Assembly: GCA_946965045.2 (NCBI GenBank)
Contig: OX337238.1
Span: 620,001 to 684,000, forward strand
DNA length: 64,000 bases
From: Epithemia pelagica
Taxonomy: Eukaryota; Bacillariophyta; Bacillariophyceae; Surirellales; Surirellaceae
Direction of reading: 5' to 3'
The position numbers were made by a program, and so were the translations under genes. Below, in pieces: positions 10,026 to 21,948 of this stretch. How positions within the stretch are numbered: the stretch's first letter is position 1; each line of letters opens with the position of its first letter. Below the pieces are notes generated by a model, which did no database searches, was not told the origin of the DNA, and saw nothing but the letters and a program-made list of their open reading frames with translations.

Positions 10026-12186
10026 TTATGAAGAACCTTTGGCAGGTACCGGAAAATTGCGTTCGCACCCCGTTTGTTCAGATCCCTTTCGCTCTTTACC
10101 CTGGTACCCATACTGTGCCACATGAAAGAGCCAATCCAACGTGACAATGTGCAATTTCCATTCGACGGCTTTCTCGTACTTTGCGGAAGCAGCAAAAGGA
10201 TGATTTCCACCCGTGAAGCACACAATCAAATGAGTCGTATGATCCCGCACAATCGATTCGTCATATGTGGCATCCATGTCTCGTATCAAGTGTGTCACAG
10301 CCGTTCGCAGCGATCCGGCCTGCAAACCTGTCATGGCAATTCGAACAACGAGATTTCCTTTTCCCTGCTTCCCCTGGAAACGTTGAAGTGGCCACGGTTG
10401 CGGTTGGAATAGGACCGGTGGATACGACTTTTGATTCGTCCCCGACATGGATACCAGTTTCGATTCGGTCACGCAGGTGGACAACCATGTGGGTGTGACA
10501 AAGGTCCAATCACACAAGTGTTTCACTTGTCCTAGGTTGGAATGCATGGCCCAATTGGATTCGACATTGCCACCCCAACAAACCACATAGGCTTTTCGTT
10601 TCTTGGTCTTGTGTTTTATCTTTTTCTGTTTGGTCAGCATGCTGTGATGGCTGCTCCGTTGTGAAGCGGCAGCCTCGTCCACTAGTAAAGCCTCGGCAAT
10701 TTCCGCTGTCAAGAGTTGTCCACCATTCGATAGGATCAACCCTTCCAAATCCTTGGTGTTGTAGTCAATGGCCGATGGCGGTGGTGCCACACGTAGCAGC
10801 GTAAAGAGACAGTGACAAAAGAGTGAGCTGTTGGATTGGGGTGGTCGTTTCCGTTTCTTGGCAGCTCCACCTGACGGATCAACCTGCTGTTTGGCCTTGA
10901 CAGGAGGAATTGGTACATCCGATACATATCGCGGTTCGTATCCTGTCGTGTCTACCAGTTCATTGGCCTGCCAACATTCCAAAATCCAACGAGGAGAGAT
11001 GATGGTAGGCGCATTCGGGTGTTCACCTTGCATCAGCTTTGCGGCATCGCTGCAGAGGCAAAGAAAAAACATGCACAATGAGAAAAAAGAGTATACTCGT
11101 CACCAACAGCTGCTGTGATGAGGTAACACATACCGAACACTTTCATTGCAACAACCATCCGGTATTACAACGTGTGTGATATGGTAGTTGAAGGTCCATG
11201 CTATTCTTCCCATTCCACCCCGAATGAGCTGACACAGCAGCTGACCATTCTTCCAGAGAACTTGGTCGTCCGTGATCTCGCCATCATGGTCAAACGACAA
11301 CAAGATAAAGTGACAAGGCAAGAACAACGTATGTCGCTCAATATCGACTGGGTGTGATTGAAATACACGTTCAAGTTGTTCCTCCAGTCTAGGTAAAGAC
11401 TGATGGGCCATGTCAGTCGCTCCAGTTTCATCAGCAACGCAGCCTCTCCCAGGGATATCCTCGGATTCGAGATTGTTTCCATCCTTTGGACCATCAGAAA
11501 ACAAATGGTCTTGGGGTCGTACAGGAATCCACTCTTTACATTGGTAGCACTCGTCGAGCCATGCCGGTCGTACAACCTGAATTCCTCCCTCACCTGCGTC
11601 GGCTTTGGCAGCTTCGTACTTGGGACCTTCGGCTTTTTTGGCGACTAAATGAGTATTTTTGGCCGTGTCGAGATTGCGAGTGTACCTGCAAACCAAAGGG
11701 CAACAAAACCCACACACACCCAGAATCGCCCAAGGAATCCAAGGAAAATGACACAAACAACAAATTCATGAGGAAGGATCATGGACTTTAATACTACTGT
11801 AGATACCAAAAGACGTACACTCCTCCTAACTGATCAATCCAGGCATGGAGGACATCCTTTTCCTCCTTGGGAAATCCAGTCAAACAAATGACGGGGCGTC
11901 GTTGTTGGTCGTTGCTCGGACCATCTTGTCGAATTTTCCGACTGCCGTTGCTTGAAGCTGCATGCAAGGCAGATTTCATCACAAAAATAGGTTCTGGAGT
12001 TCTTGGTGGTCTGCCTTGTTTGGGTTGGAAAGTGACGGCTATCGTATTCGTAACCTGAGCGTAATGGAGGACTTCATGGTCGTACGTCCTTTCCATTGCG
12101 GAGGAAGAGTTCGTTCCAATGCTGATCGCTCCTAAGTCGCCGTTTCCAAAAATGTTCACTTTTTGTCCAAGATTTTGTTTCGACAT
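10026..12186 (-). CDS. Four-BRCT protein, Rad4/Dpb11/TopBP1-like
   Basis: Three exons, 12186-11819, 11685-11134 and 11049-10026, with GT-AG introns of 133 and 84 bases, give 647 residues. Both joins fall inside BRCT repeats and restore them (LGGVYTRNLD at the first, ESVRDAAKLM at the second). BRCT 1 begins at PVICLTGFPKEE and has PAWLDECYQ. BRCT 2 ends SPRWILECWQ. BRCT 3 ends TPTWLSTCV. BRCT 4 begins VVRIAMTGL, with THLIVC and TLDWLFHVAQYG. BRCT modules bind phosphopeptides in DNA-damage and replication signalling. Four repeats resemble fission yeast Rad4/Cut5 and budding yeast Dpb11, but orthology is not proven. A basic KQKKIKHKTKKRK tract in repeat 3 may be a nuclear signal. Confidence 0.85.
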
Positions 12187-12882
12187 CTGTCAAAAGTCAA
12201 AAATCCATGACGACGTCTCTCATTCAACACAGCAGATCGACTGGGCTCTTGTGCATCGGGTATGCATCGGTACGAACGATGAAGAGACGAATCTAAAACA
12301 AACTTCTGATCATGCAGACTACGTGACGGGTTGGATCAACAGCCAGAGTTGTGGTGCTGTCGCGATACGATACGTTCTTGATTCTCTCCTCTCACATCCA
12401 CCATGACAGGAGGGGGTGAGACCAACGTTAGAGGGAACAGAACAAAACGATCTCAACTTGTGGAGAGAATGTCGTTGAAATGATTCTGTTGTCTCAAACA
12501 GGTCATGATATTACGTAGTGTCTATTGATTCGGAGAAGTGTTCGAGGATGGAGTGACTCGTGTGATGGAACAACCCAATCCTGCCCTAAACGAAGGCTGT
12601 CGTACACGGACGGTTGTTGAACTGTGGAAAACGCGGTGTTTTCCTCAACTATATCGGAGATTCTGGCTGAACCTGGTCTACACGTGAGGAATGAAAGGGC
12701 TTGGTGAATTCTTTTCTGTCGATAAAACAATGGTTTGCTTGCCTGACACATGCGGCGAAACCGAGCGAAGGATTGCCACGCATGGCCATGCGACCAAAGG
12801 AAGAGGTTCCCGTCCATGACTTGGACATGTTGAGTTTGATTAGAAACGGAACGTACCTCTCAAGTCCTGACATTTCCCAGTG

Positions 12883-13290
12883 CTAGGTGCATGGCGACTC
12901 TTCATCGTCGATAGACTCAAGCTTGTTGAATTGGGGTTGTTGCAAGTTTCCAGTGTACTGCCGCAACCGATTCTTATGGATCGCACGAAGCCGTTCATGA
13001 ATCATATTTGCTTGCCTCGACAGACAGTAATCAGCCCCATGTCTTGGTACAGTCTGCTTTGAAATTGATGACATTTCTTGAAAGTGTTGTCTAATTTGCC
13101 GTGCTGTCGACTTTGTTGAACTTGATAGGACGAGTGCATTCACGAAGCTGATGGCCGAAACCGGGTGCTTGACGAAGAAATCCGTGTCCGCAGTAATGAA
13201 AACGAGAAAAGTACACAAATAAATGCCGCAACAACGAGAGGCCAGGAAGACTTCATCACTGCAATATCGCAGCTTGTTCATCTCGTGCAT
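12883..13290 (-). CDS. Possible small protein with one hydrophobic segment
   Basis: A frame of 135 residues from ATG 13290 (MHEMNKL) to TAG 12883. It has a hydrophobic stretch near residues 18-33 (CCGIYLCTFLVFI) and a C-terminal half rich in Arg, Gln and His. The frame upstream of the ATG is open but uses TTG. I find no family or splice evidence, and the frame may be chance. It is listed because nothing else occupies the stretch and its composition looks protein-like. Confidence 0.25.
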   Translation of the reverse strand: MHEMNKLRYCSDEVFLASRCCGIYLCTFLVFITADTDFFVKHPVSAISFVNALVLSSSTKSTARQIRQHFQEMSSISKQTVPRHGADYCLSRQANMIHERLRAIHKNRLRQYTGNLQQPQFNKLESIDDEESPCT

Positions 13291-13506
13291 GGTCGAAATT
13301 TGAAGATTATCCAATGTTCTATTAAGATCACGACAGAACTATCGAACTAACCAATGCTGTGGAATGCTGACCAGTGTTCATAACACTATGCCATATGCAT
13401 GGACTAGCGTTTGGCAGATATAACGAAATTAATGCACGCTACAAAGTGGAACGACAAGGCCGAATCATAGCTTGTTCTTACCTTATTTCTGGAAGGTCCG
13501 ACTTTC

Positions 13507-13566
13507 ACGTCCGTACGTCGTTGATTGATGCTTCCCTTTGGTTATGAACGTCCGTACGCCGTTGAT
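13507..13566 (+). repeat. Short direct repeat upstream of the Kelch gene
   Basis: The 19-mer acgtccgtacgtcgttgat at 13507-13525 recurs at 13548-13566 with one mismatch (period 41). It contains the palindrome cgtacg in copy 1. It lies 80-135 bases before the chosen ATG and could be a duplicated upstream element. Confidence 0.6.
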
Positions 13567-13642
13567 GCTATTGAAGCCCCAAGATCTTATGCTCAGGTTT
13601 TGGTGTGAAAGGTCAATCCGTGTTCCATTTTGTTTCAGTACA

Positions 13643-16487
13643 ATGACGCTGCGAGACAAGGCACTTCAGTCCGGGCTTGTGTTTGTCGACGATGAAAACG
13701 ATCTGGTATCGCAATGGAATATGGACGACTGGCCGCCCTTGTTGGGTGGGTGGCGTGCATTCCTTGCGACGGTTGTGCTGGATCATCCCGAAAAGGACAA
13801 TGCACAAACTGTTGTAGTCGTGGGAGGACAGAAAGGCAAGAGGAGAGGCGACAGCACCAATTCAGCTCTTGTATTGAACTTGGACGACGAGAACAAACAG
13901 TGGCAGGAAGGACCCCCTTTGAATCAAAGTCGACAGGAACATGCAGCTGTTGTTTGCAACGGAGGAGTTTATGTCATTGGAGGAAGGGCGAGTGGAGATT
14001 CATGGTCGCACAGTATTGAACGAATTGATGTTGGAGATTTGCTGCAATCACCCTCAACCAACAATACTCCAAGGCATTGGGCGCAATTGAACTCTCGATT
14101 GTCCACGGCAGTCGGTGGACGTTCATGTTCGGCTGTTTCTGTTTGTGATCGATATATTGTAGTCATGGCAGGAATCTCCGTTCAAATTATTGATACGGCT
14201 CTGCAAAGCAACCACGCTGTCATTGCGGGGCCATCTCTGACAGATGATCGACAATACTGTGCAAGTGCTGTCGTTGGAACTCGGATCTTTGATGTTGGAG
14301 AATCGATCGCATATTTCGATGTCCAGAAGCCTTCAGACACGGACACGAACGAGACTGCTTGTACAGTCTTTCCTTCGTCATCTGCTTGGACTCTTCACAG
14401 AAGTCTTGTTCTTTCCATTAGACGAAGTCAACACGAAGCAGTGTCGGTTGGATCTTGCATCCTTGTTGCAGGAGGTTGTAGCGGGTCGGCGATTGTGGAG
14501 GTATTGGACACTGAACGCAACATTGTGTGGACCCTTCCACACTTGAGCACAGGGCGGAATGGCTGTAGTATTGTTGTTGTCTCTGATGGAATTGCTGTGA
14601 TTGGTGGATTCGGTGTCGATTCTTGCGCTACACTCCCTCTAATCGACAGGAAAGAACAACTCATGGTACGTTTCATGCAGTTTATGCAGTATGCTTGCGT
14701 ATGGCATTTGTGGAATCACTGACTTTTTTTATGTATCTCATGCTTCAAAATATGCATAGAACACGTTTTCTTGTCGTTCGGAACTTGACGTGCATATAGA
14801 GAAAGCTCATACAACAATTGAACGCGCCAAGGTGGAGTACAGGGACGAAGAGGTTTTGGGTCAGGGTGCTAAGGCGCAATTGTTGCTGCCCATTTTGGAA
14901 TCTCTTTACGACAATGAGAAGTTCTACTCGGTCCAAGAACTACGAGAGAAGATTGAAGAGCTAACTGATAGGATGGAAAACATGGATGCCATTCAAGATA
15001 GGATTCCGCTCGTCCAAAAAGTAAAGAAACTCACATCGCTTCTTGAACAAAATGGAGTGGCAGCTGAGGACAAAAAAATTCCAGGTAGCAAGCAAGGATC
15101 GCATGGAGGATCAGAACAATGTGTTCCATGTGCTGACACCTTTTATAAGAAAGTTGTTGATCCCGAGGACATAAACTTACAACTACATGAGTTATCTTTG
15201 CTGGTTTCAAACCTGAATCAAGTGAAAGTATTCTATACTTACCTAAATCATATGCGTCGGTGCAAGAATCTTTCTGCCGAAGATTGGCAACGGTACTCCA
15301 TGAATGCGTTGCAGCAAGCTTGCCTGAACACGCCCACGAACTACTCTGCTGCTACCGACTTCGAACGAATTGTTAGCAAATTTCGGAAGGACGGTATGTT
15401 TGTTAACGAAAATATTATGCGTAGCATTGGCATCAATCCGATGTCCTCAGCCCCGATACTCATGCCGAACCAAGAGACCCAGTCGGAACCGTCAGAATTC
15501 CGAGTTGGGCAAATCCTCCCCTTGAATGCACTGAAAGCTGAGGAGACTGCAGAAGGCTTTCCTGTTCTCATGCACGTTCAAGCGTTGGGCAGGTCTCTTA
15601 AAGAGCTTTGTTCCGCAGTTGAGGCACGAGATGATAATCATGTGGCTGTTGCAGTTATCTGCTCCATTTTGAATGCCTTGTCTTTTGGTCGTTCTACGCG
15701 GTCTCACAACGATTCGAAACAGCCTTACGTGAATACAGTGCTTGATCAGATTGTGGATTATTGCGACGTTGACCATATTTGTTCTGTTTTGGATCAAAGT
15801 GGAAATGAAACTTTGCATAAGGTATACCAGGAGGGTGTTGCCTATGTAGACAGGGCGAGGACTACAGCAAAGAATGATGACAAGAGTATGGAGGAGAATG
15901 ATGGAACCCAGCTTTTGGTCGCTGTCATGGGTGGTTTGGCCAATGGAATAACAAAACTTGCGGGTACAACTACAAGATATGAAGGTGACATGGATGTGGA
16001 AAACCTTGAATCAGTTACGTTTTTAGCGTTAATTGTCACAGCCAAAATGGTCCAATTGGTGGAACCAGCTGTGCAGCTGGAAGTTTCCAATGTTAGCAAC
16101 GTGGATAATCCTGAAACCGATGTGAGCAACACAGGTGGCAGACGTCAAACAAATGGCCCATCCGCTGAATTGAGTCCTTCTGGTGTCGTCTCAGCAAATT
16201 CTGCGGGCTCTATCGGTATGGGTGAATCTGAAAAGGATGTGAAGAAAGCATTTGGCCAAAGTCCACCAACGACAAACGTCTCACCCTCTGAATGCGGGCC
16301 TTCCACTGTAATTGCCGTTTCTCGTTCTTCTGGGCGGTCCCTAGGAGACCACGCGATGACGCTACAAGAACGTATGTCAGCTCTGGAAGAGTCCGTTGCA
16401 ACAATCGTGGAGGAAATCAAGATATCGAACAGACACCATGCCAAGTTGGTTGAGATGTTGGAGAAATTCGACAATCACCAGAGCTAA
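13643..16487 (+). CDS. Kelch-repeat protein with helical C-terminus
   Basis: Exon 1 (13643-14665) and exon 2 (14802-16487) flank a 136-base intron with a gtacgt donor, joined in phase 0 to give 902 residues. The exact acceptor is uncertain by two bases; 14802 keeps frame. The first 340 residues hold Kelch-type blades marked by Gly-Gly pairs: VVVVGGQKG, GVYVIGGRAS, CILVAGGCSG and IAVIGGFGVD. Kelch propellers bind partner proteins. The C-terminal half is mostly helical: KFYSVQELREKIEELTDRME, then a Gln/Leu-rich region, and a final coiled coil (MTLQERMSALEESVA). In-frame ATGs at 13544 and later precede 13643; I chose 13643 because a likely splice acceptor sits just upstream. Function unknown; a scaffold or adaptor is plausible. 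Confidence 0.75.
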
Positions 16488-17179
16488 ATGGAGGAACTTC
16501 TTGGATACAATTGATGAATGAGCAGTTCTGAAGTAACACACCTTGCTGAGACATGTTTAAGCTTGGTAGATGAAAAGGTTACACACTTTATAGATGTCTC
16601 GTTAATAAACTGTTGTACAATTCCATGACTTCCCATGCTCATGCAACGCACAGACTAAGACTCGCTGTACATAATGGCTCAGCAAATGCACTGTTCTGAA
16701 TCAACATTAAGGGATTCCATTCGTCGCGGGCAGCATTCTTCGTCGTTGCGAATCGTTCCTTTGCACCTCGAAGTGCTGAAATCGGAACGGCTTAACAGAC
16801 TATTTTACTCGTGCTTCTAGCCCTGGACTCTGGAATCATGTTTCCTCCAGTGAAACAGAAGAAAGTTCTCGGTGAAAAGTACCTCCTCAAAAGAATCTTC
16901 TGCTGGTATACTTTCCGACATCGCAACTTGAAAAGTTGTACGCTCGAGCCCATTCGAACATGGGAGTCGCTGGGACCAACAGAGAAGGAAACTCACTTCT
17001 GGGTCCAATGTCCTATGCCACTTTCGTCCGCCATTGTGACGAAGAGACAAAAGTACTCGGGTACCAGAACGTCACCTAGGGGAGATAGGAAAACAGATTC
17101 ATTTCATAGTTTGGCTCTGTTTCATGCCACTTCCATCCACTGTTTTTACAAGGAAACAAAGCTTGAATCGTTGCTGCTT
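16488..17179. other. Region between convergent gene ends
   Basis: Nearly 700 bases between the Kelch and SET stops. A plus-strand frame at 16811-17287 overlaps the SET gene's last exon and has no domain. A minus frame at 16817-17050 could in principle be a further SET-gene exon, but nothing demands it. Otherwise I see only likely 3' UTR. Confidence 0.4.
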
Positions 17180-18797
17180 CTAAAGGAGCAATGCGCCCGA
17201 ATTCTGCCGATCGGTGTCCACCAGACGATCTCCTTTGGCAATCAAAAGACGAGTTTCTTTCAAAATACGACGCACGTTCTCCAGTGAATTACCCAATGCA
17301 CCGTATCGAATCATGTGGATCTGCTTCAATTGTTCCGTCCAAAATCTTACCTTGGACAAATTTTTGGACGGATCGGATGCCGCTGCGTGCATTTGACTAG
17401 CTGTTTCATAGCACCAATGCAAAATCTGGAAAAAGAGAAAGAGACAGACAGCAATTTCCATTTCCATAAGAAAAGAGAGCTCGTACACCCGCTTTTCCGT
17501 CAAGCTATCAACTTACAGAAATGTGTTCTGTACTGGCGTGATGGGCCGTGCAACAACTCAAATGCATGTGCATAGCAAGAATAAGGAGAGCTGGTTTGGT
17601 TCTCAAGTCCTGTTCCTGGTTTAACCGCTTTATATACATTGGAAGGTAGGACATCCTCACGAACGATTTGACCGTGTTGGAGAGGAATTTTAGAGGCATC
17701 AACTTTTGTTCCACAACGTTGATGCACTGGGAGGGATTGGGGTTTGAAGGACTTAGCAGCGCTTCGTTTTCATTCAAAATGTCCGCCACGTACGTAGAAT
17801 CATACAACTCCTTTTGTTCCGTCTCGCACCGTTTGCAATAGCATGTAAACTTGTACAGTTGTTGCAATGCAAGCTGTCGCTGAGGAAGTGGTTGGGTTGG
17901 GGGAATGTAGCTCCAAACAATTTCCTCACCCTTTGCAATGGCCGAGGACGAATGCACAATCATGACACTATTATCAAGGCCACCAAACACGCGCACCGCG
18001 TTAGCTAAACACGAATGATTGATCATGGCTGCCAGAGGGTAGAGTCCCAATAAACGTGGTGGTAATTTGGATGGGCTTTTCTTGTCTTTCTCCAATCGGA
18101 GTGCTTGCTCCATGTTTTGATACGAACAAAGGCCGTCTGGACCAAAAGCGTTCTGACGAATGATTTGTAACAAATCGTTTTCAGTCATTGGTGGAAGGTC
18201 AGTGCCGGAATATTTTTCCTCATCATCTGCATCACCTTCAATCGCGTTCAGTCGATTCATGGAAGGAATGATGTCATCCTGAGATAACGTCGAACCCGTC
18301 AGACAAGTAAAACTGGCAGCAACCAACCTTCTATTGTCATTCGAGGGTGCCATTTTGAGATATTCGTGCATAGATTCAATCAATACTTTTTCACTGCATT
18401 CTTCCAACAAACTTCTTCCCGTTCTTGTTTCATTTTGGTCGTTTTGTTGTTTGTTTTGCCAAAGCGACGTGACAACCCTGGTGGAAGCTTGAAGAGTGGG
18501 AGGAGTGGCAAACAAGAGCTCTCCTACAGCAATATCTCGCGTAGCAATGAGGCCACGACGCCCTCGTGGAGTGCCTCCTTCCTCAGTTTTTGTCGTTGAA
18601 GTGCGAGCCACCTTTACTGGGCCCACAAAGGATGGCTCGTCGCCGATGCTTTTATCACCGTCATTCTTGATCCCGATAGATGCCTCTGCGAAGAAGAGAT
18701 TCGACACGTCGACGGGGTCTTCCACCAAGAGTTGGCGGCGACAACCACTAGAAGATCGACCTTTGCCGCCGGCAAACGAAGCTGACAACTCCGCCAT
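17180..18797 (-). CDS. SET-domain protein (SMYD-like)
   Basis: Exon 1 (18797-17517) and exon 2 (17425-17180) flank a 91-base GT-AG intron in phase 0; the protein is 508 residues. The SET domain opens at RRGLIATRDIAVGELLFA (about residue 79), contains the NHSC signature (AAMINHSCLANAVRVF, about residue 257) and EEIVWSYIPP, and ends with a Cys cluster CYCKRCE. These residues form the cofactor site and post-SET zinc site of SET methyltransferases, many of which modify histone or non-histone lysines. The MYND finger of classical SMYD proteins is not visible. ATG 18860 is an alternative start 21 codons upstream; a TATA-like site at about 18913-18919 lies before both. Confidence 0.8.
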
Positions 18798-19175
18798 TGT
18801 TCTAACTTCTTGCGTCAGAAAAAAATGGGATGCAATGTTATGCCGGCGGGAATGGGGCATGGAGTCAGGCGACAACGAAGCGTCTGAAAATCTTTTTATT
18901 TGGGGAATCAAACTATATAAGAAAACATAACCGTTGAGGTGTACAAAAATGCGTGACTCTAGAAAGTTTGACGTATCCTCTCTACAATACATATTACGTC
19001 TTCTGCTACCCACTAGCCACTCTTATGAAGGAGTAGAAGGATGGATCTTTCCTCCGACAACTTAGTGAATACTTGAGACGGACGGGGATACGGATACTGA
19101 TAAAATGACACTCGACGATGCTGCAATCGAATGTCGCTATAGCCTAGTAAAGTACTCTAATTTTCTCAAAAGAGC
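18798..19175. other. Upstream region of the SET gene
   Basis: This stretch of 378 bases holds the SET-gene promoter and the 3' end region of SRP72. Apart from the TATA-like site listed separately I see nothing. The upstream in-frame extension of the SET frame reaches 19013 but starts with GTG. Confidence 0.45.
18913..18919 (-). promoter_or_regulatory. TATA-like element of the SET gene
   Basis: On the minus strand this reads tatatag, preceded by ttttct. It lies 53 bases before ATG 18860 and 116 before ATG 18797, a credible distance for a short leader. This is composition evidence only. Confidence 0.35.
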
Positions 19176-21581
19176 TCAGTTTCTTCTGCGCCCGGTTTTT
19201 CGAGAAGGCCCACCACTCGATACAGCTGCCATGTGTGCTGTACTTCGTTCTCCATCCGCACTGTTGTTGTGATCATTGTTGCGAGCTGCTTGTCGCGCAG
19301 CCACATCCAACTTGGCGGCATCCTTTTCCGAAACACCACCTTGCGCACCCTTGTGTTGTTGCTGATTCTGGCGATTGCGACGACGTCGATTATACGACCG
19401 CTCGTACTTGGGTAACCATCGTTCTGGATCAGGCTGCTGCGTTCGAAATGGACTCTTGGTTTCTTCCAATTTCGCCAAATACTCTTCTCGTTTCCTAGCA
19501 CGTCGTCGCAAGACGGCTTCGTGGCTCTTTTTGTTGGTCTTGACTCCACTAGACGTTTCTGTCAAACCCACAGATCCACCCGATCTTGGTTTGCTGGATT
19601 TTAATCTTGGCAATTCCTTCAGTTCCAACTCGGCCCCATTTGCAAACTCCGTTTCGTCTTGCGTATCAAGCTCTGGTTCCAAACTCGTCCATTCCTTGTA
19701 CGCCTGCTCGGGGTTCACATAGGACAATGCCTGGACGTACCTAGCCCGTGATACGACATCCGTACGCCCTTGACAGATATCGGCGACTTCCTCGTATTTG
19801 CCTTGCGTCAAGAGGAAATCACTCAAGGCTTCTTCGTTGCCCGATTCCTTCAAAATCTGGTGTGCCTTTTCTTCTTGGCCGAGCTTGTGATGCAAAGACG
19901 CCAAAGTTGCAATGACTGCCTTCTCACCTTGGATGGATTCGGGAAGTGACTGCAACATGCGAATGCTCATCTCGGAACTCACACCGTCGGGGTTTTCTAT
20001 GAGGAGGCAATGTGTATTGACATAAAGGAGCAAGTGCCCAATGACATCATCTTCCATGGTGTCGTCCTGCGACGGTTTCATCGACGCAGCTTGTGCGGTC
20101 AGAGTCTCAATCTGCGATTGAAGACGTCGGACGGCCCCATCCCGTTGTCCCTTTTTGACCAGGCACAGACTCTCCAAGAGGGCCAGACGACAACCCCAAA
20201 ACAAGGATTCCATGTGCGACATGGAAATTTTGATCTTATTGGTCGCTCCGTTGGAACTTGCTTGGTCCGAAGACTCTTGTGGCGTATTCTTATTGGCCTT
20301 CTTTTTACTTTTGTTGGCGTTGACCACTTGCATGCACTGAGACCATTCGTCGCACGTTTTTTGACATTCCTCTATTTGATCCGCTCGATAGAGTAAAACG
20401 GCGCGATTGTACCAAAGCAAATTGTTTTGCAAGGGTACAAACAGCTTGTCTGATGGTTTGGGCAAGAGTCGAACGGCATCCCCTGCCTTTTGTGGTTGCA
20501 AGGTTGCCGTATTCAAAGCTTGATTGCCCAATGCTACCATACGTGTGGCCATGGAAGCCTGTTTCGTTGATGACAACGACGAGGAAGCCATGCTTCCTCC
20601 TTGCCACAACAAACGGCTCCATTCTAAATTCCATTCCATGGGAGCCAATTGTTTGGAAATCTCTTCGGTAGTCCATTCTTCGGCTGCTCCCAGTTCCTGC
20701 GTCTTTTCCATGGCCGATTGCATCCAACCCCTTCCTTCCTGGACGACCCGGCCATCGTGACCCGCCGTACACAAATCGTAAGTTGCCATGTTATACGCCA
20801 AATCAGCGGCATAGTCGAGACCTTGCGTATTGCTCGTGTCGCCCGTTTTCTTCTTTTTCAAGTTGTCTTGTTCCTCCAAGACATTGGCCAGTTGCGTTCG
20901 ATGGGTCGCCAAGGCATCGACCGATCGCAAAAAGGGTATCATGTGAGAACACGAGAGAGCCACCACATTGTTCAAGAGTTGCAAGGTTTCTGTCATGGAA
21001 GAAGTAGCATCATGTGAAGGCCGATCCTCTTGTTGCTCTAGTAGATTGCAATATACGCCATAGGCTCCAGTGTAGTCTTGCATATGATACATGGCTTGCG
21101 CTTCAATATGCTGAAATAGCCATGAATCCATGGAATTCTCCTCTGCTTGTGGTGAGGAAGAAGAAGATGTCTTTTTGACCGCACCGGCAGCAGCTTGTTT
21201 GGCTGCCTCATAACGTTCCAAGCGATACATGCCATAGACACGCGCTGGTTCCAATTGATTGGCTACATAGAGTGGAGCCACGGCATTTTTCGCTGTCTGT
21301 CCTTGCTTTCGATTGGCTTGTTGTTTCGTAAAGGCTTGCGAGAGAAGCTGGACGACTCGATCAAACTCTCCTTCAATCAAAAGTGATTTGACATAGATAT
21401 CGTACACTGCCATGACAATTGCTTGATCTGATTCTCGATTGGGGTCCAGTCGATCTTCAAACAAGAGAGAGGGACCAATGGTTTGTACAATTTTGCCATG
21501 GTCTTCTTCGGCTGCCGCTTGTCGCAACTCTTTTAACAGATCCAGTGTCTGTTCTGTCACTGGAGGTATATCGGTTGTCAT
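19176..21581 (-). CDS. SRP72: Signal recognition particle subunit SRP72
   Basis: Single exon of 801 residues from ATG 21581 (MTTDIPP). The upstream extension begins with TTG and is not used. Most of the protein is TPR-like helical repeats: YDIYVKSLLIEGEFDRVVQL, YEAAKQAAAGA, FVPLQNNLLWYNRAVLLYRA and LASLHHKLGQEEKAHQIL. Near the C-terminus, at about residue 675, comes the SRP72 RNA-binding signature: Arg/Lys-rich helices, then DPERWLPKYERSYNRRRR. A low-complexity Arg/Gln tail follows. With SRP68, SRP72 binds 7S RNA in the cytosolic ribonucleoprotein that brings ribosomes translating secretory proteins to the ER. The length is slightly above that of animal SRP72. It is head to head with a small membrane protein gene 367 bases away. 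Confidence 0.92.
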   Translation of the reverse strand: MTTDIPPVTEQTLDLLKELRQAAAEEDHGKIVQTIGPSLLFEDRLDPNRESDQAIVMAVYDIYVKSLLIEGEFDRVVQLLSQAFTKQQANRKQGQTAKNAVAPLYVANQLEPARVYGMYRLERYEAAKQAAAGAVKKTSSSSSPQAEENSMDSWLFQHIEAQAMYHMQDYTGAYGVYCNLLEQQEDRPSHDATSSMTETLQLLNNVVALSCSHMIPFLRSVDALATHRTQLANVLEEQDNLKKKKTGDTSNTQGLDYAADLAYNMATYDLCTAGHDGRVVQEGRGWMQSAMEKTQELGAAEEWTTEEISKQLAPMEWNLEWSRLLWQGGSMASSSLSSTKQASMATRMVALGNQALNTATLQPQKAGDAVRLLPKPSDKLFVPLQNNLLWYNRAVLLYRADQIEECQKTCDEWSQCMQVVNANKSKKKANKNTPQESSDQASSNGATNKIKISMSHMESLFWGCRLALLESLCLVKKGQRDGAVRRLQSQIETLTAQAASMKPSQDDTMEDDVIGHLLLYVNTHCLLIENPDGVSSEMSIRMLQSLPESIQGEKAVIATLASLHHKLGQEEKAHQILKESGNEEALSDFLLTQGKYEEVADICQGRTDVVSRARYVQALSYVNPEQAYKEWTSLEPELDTQDETEFANGAELELKELPRLKSSKPRSGGSVGLTETSSGVKTNKKSHEAVLRRRARKREEYLAKLEETKSPFRTQQPDPERWLPKYERSYNRRRRNRQNQQQHKGAQGGVSEKDAAKLDVAARQAARNNDHNNSADGERSTAHMAAVSSGGPSRKTGRRRN

Positions 21582-21948
21582 GGCGTTCTTTGTCAAGGGG
21601 AAAATCGAAGCCCTTCTCAATGGTTGTTTGTCGTGGTCGCAATTGTGAGATCATCGACTGCCGTGAAAATGACGGGCATGTCGTTCTCGCCACAACCACT
21701 CCATTTCTTTCCTCCGGGTCTTTTAAATGGCCTCAGCTGACAGAATGTCGGTTTACGATGTCAGTTTAAGTTTCGTCCGTCATATCCAGTCGCACTTACT
21801 GCGCGTTCGTGTTTTGCTGGCTGTGCGCTGTGCACGGTTTGTCGCGGTGCCACCATCATCGTCGCTGCGGTTGCGTTGTCGATCCCAACTTGCGAGAGAT
21901 TGAAAGACCAACAAAACGACAACTCAAACTCCCAGTATTATCATCATC
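21582..21948. promoter_or_regulatory. Shared upstream region of SRP72 and a small membrane protein
   Basis: This stretch of 367 bases between two divergent ATGs must contain both promoters. I see no TATA box. The last bases read atcatcatc directly before the plus-strand ATG, a context repeated before the gene at 27874. Confidence 0.5.

Larger units (their letters stand above)
12187..13642. other. Mostly unassigned region upstream of the Kelch gene
   Basis: About 1.45 kb between the BRCT and Kelch genes. It has only one weak coding candidate (12883-13290, minus), a short direct repeat near 13.5 kb and scattered minus-strand frames at 12503-12873 that could be further exons but show no domain. 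The sequence just before ATG 13643 reads ccattttgtttcag, which could be a 3' splice site of a leader intron. Confidence 0.4.
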
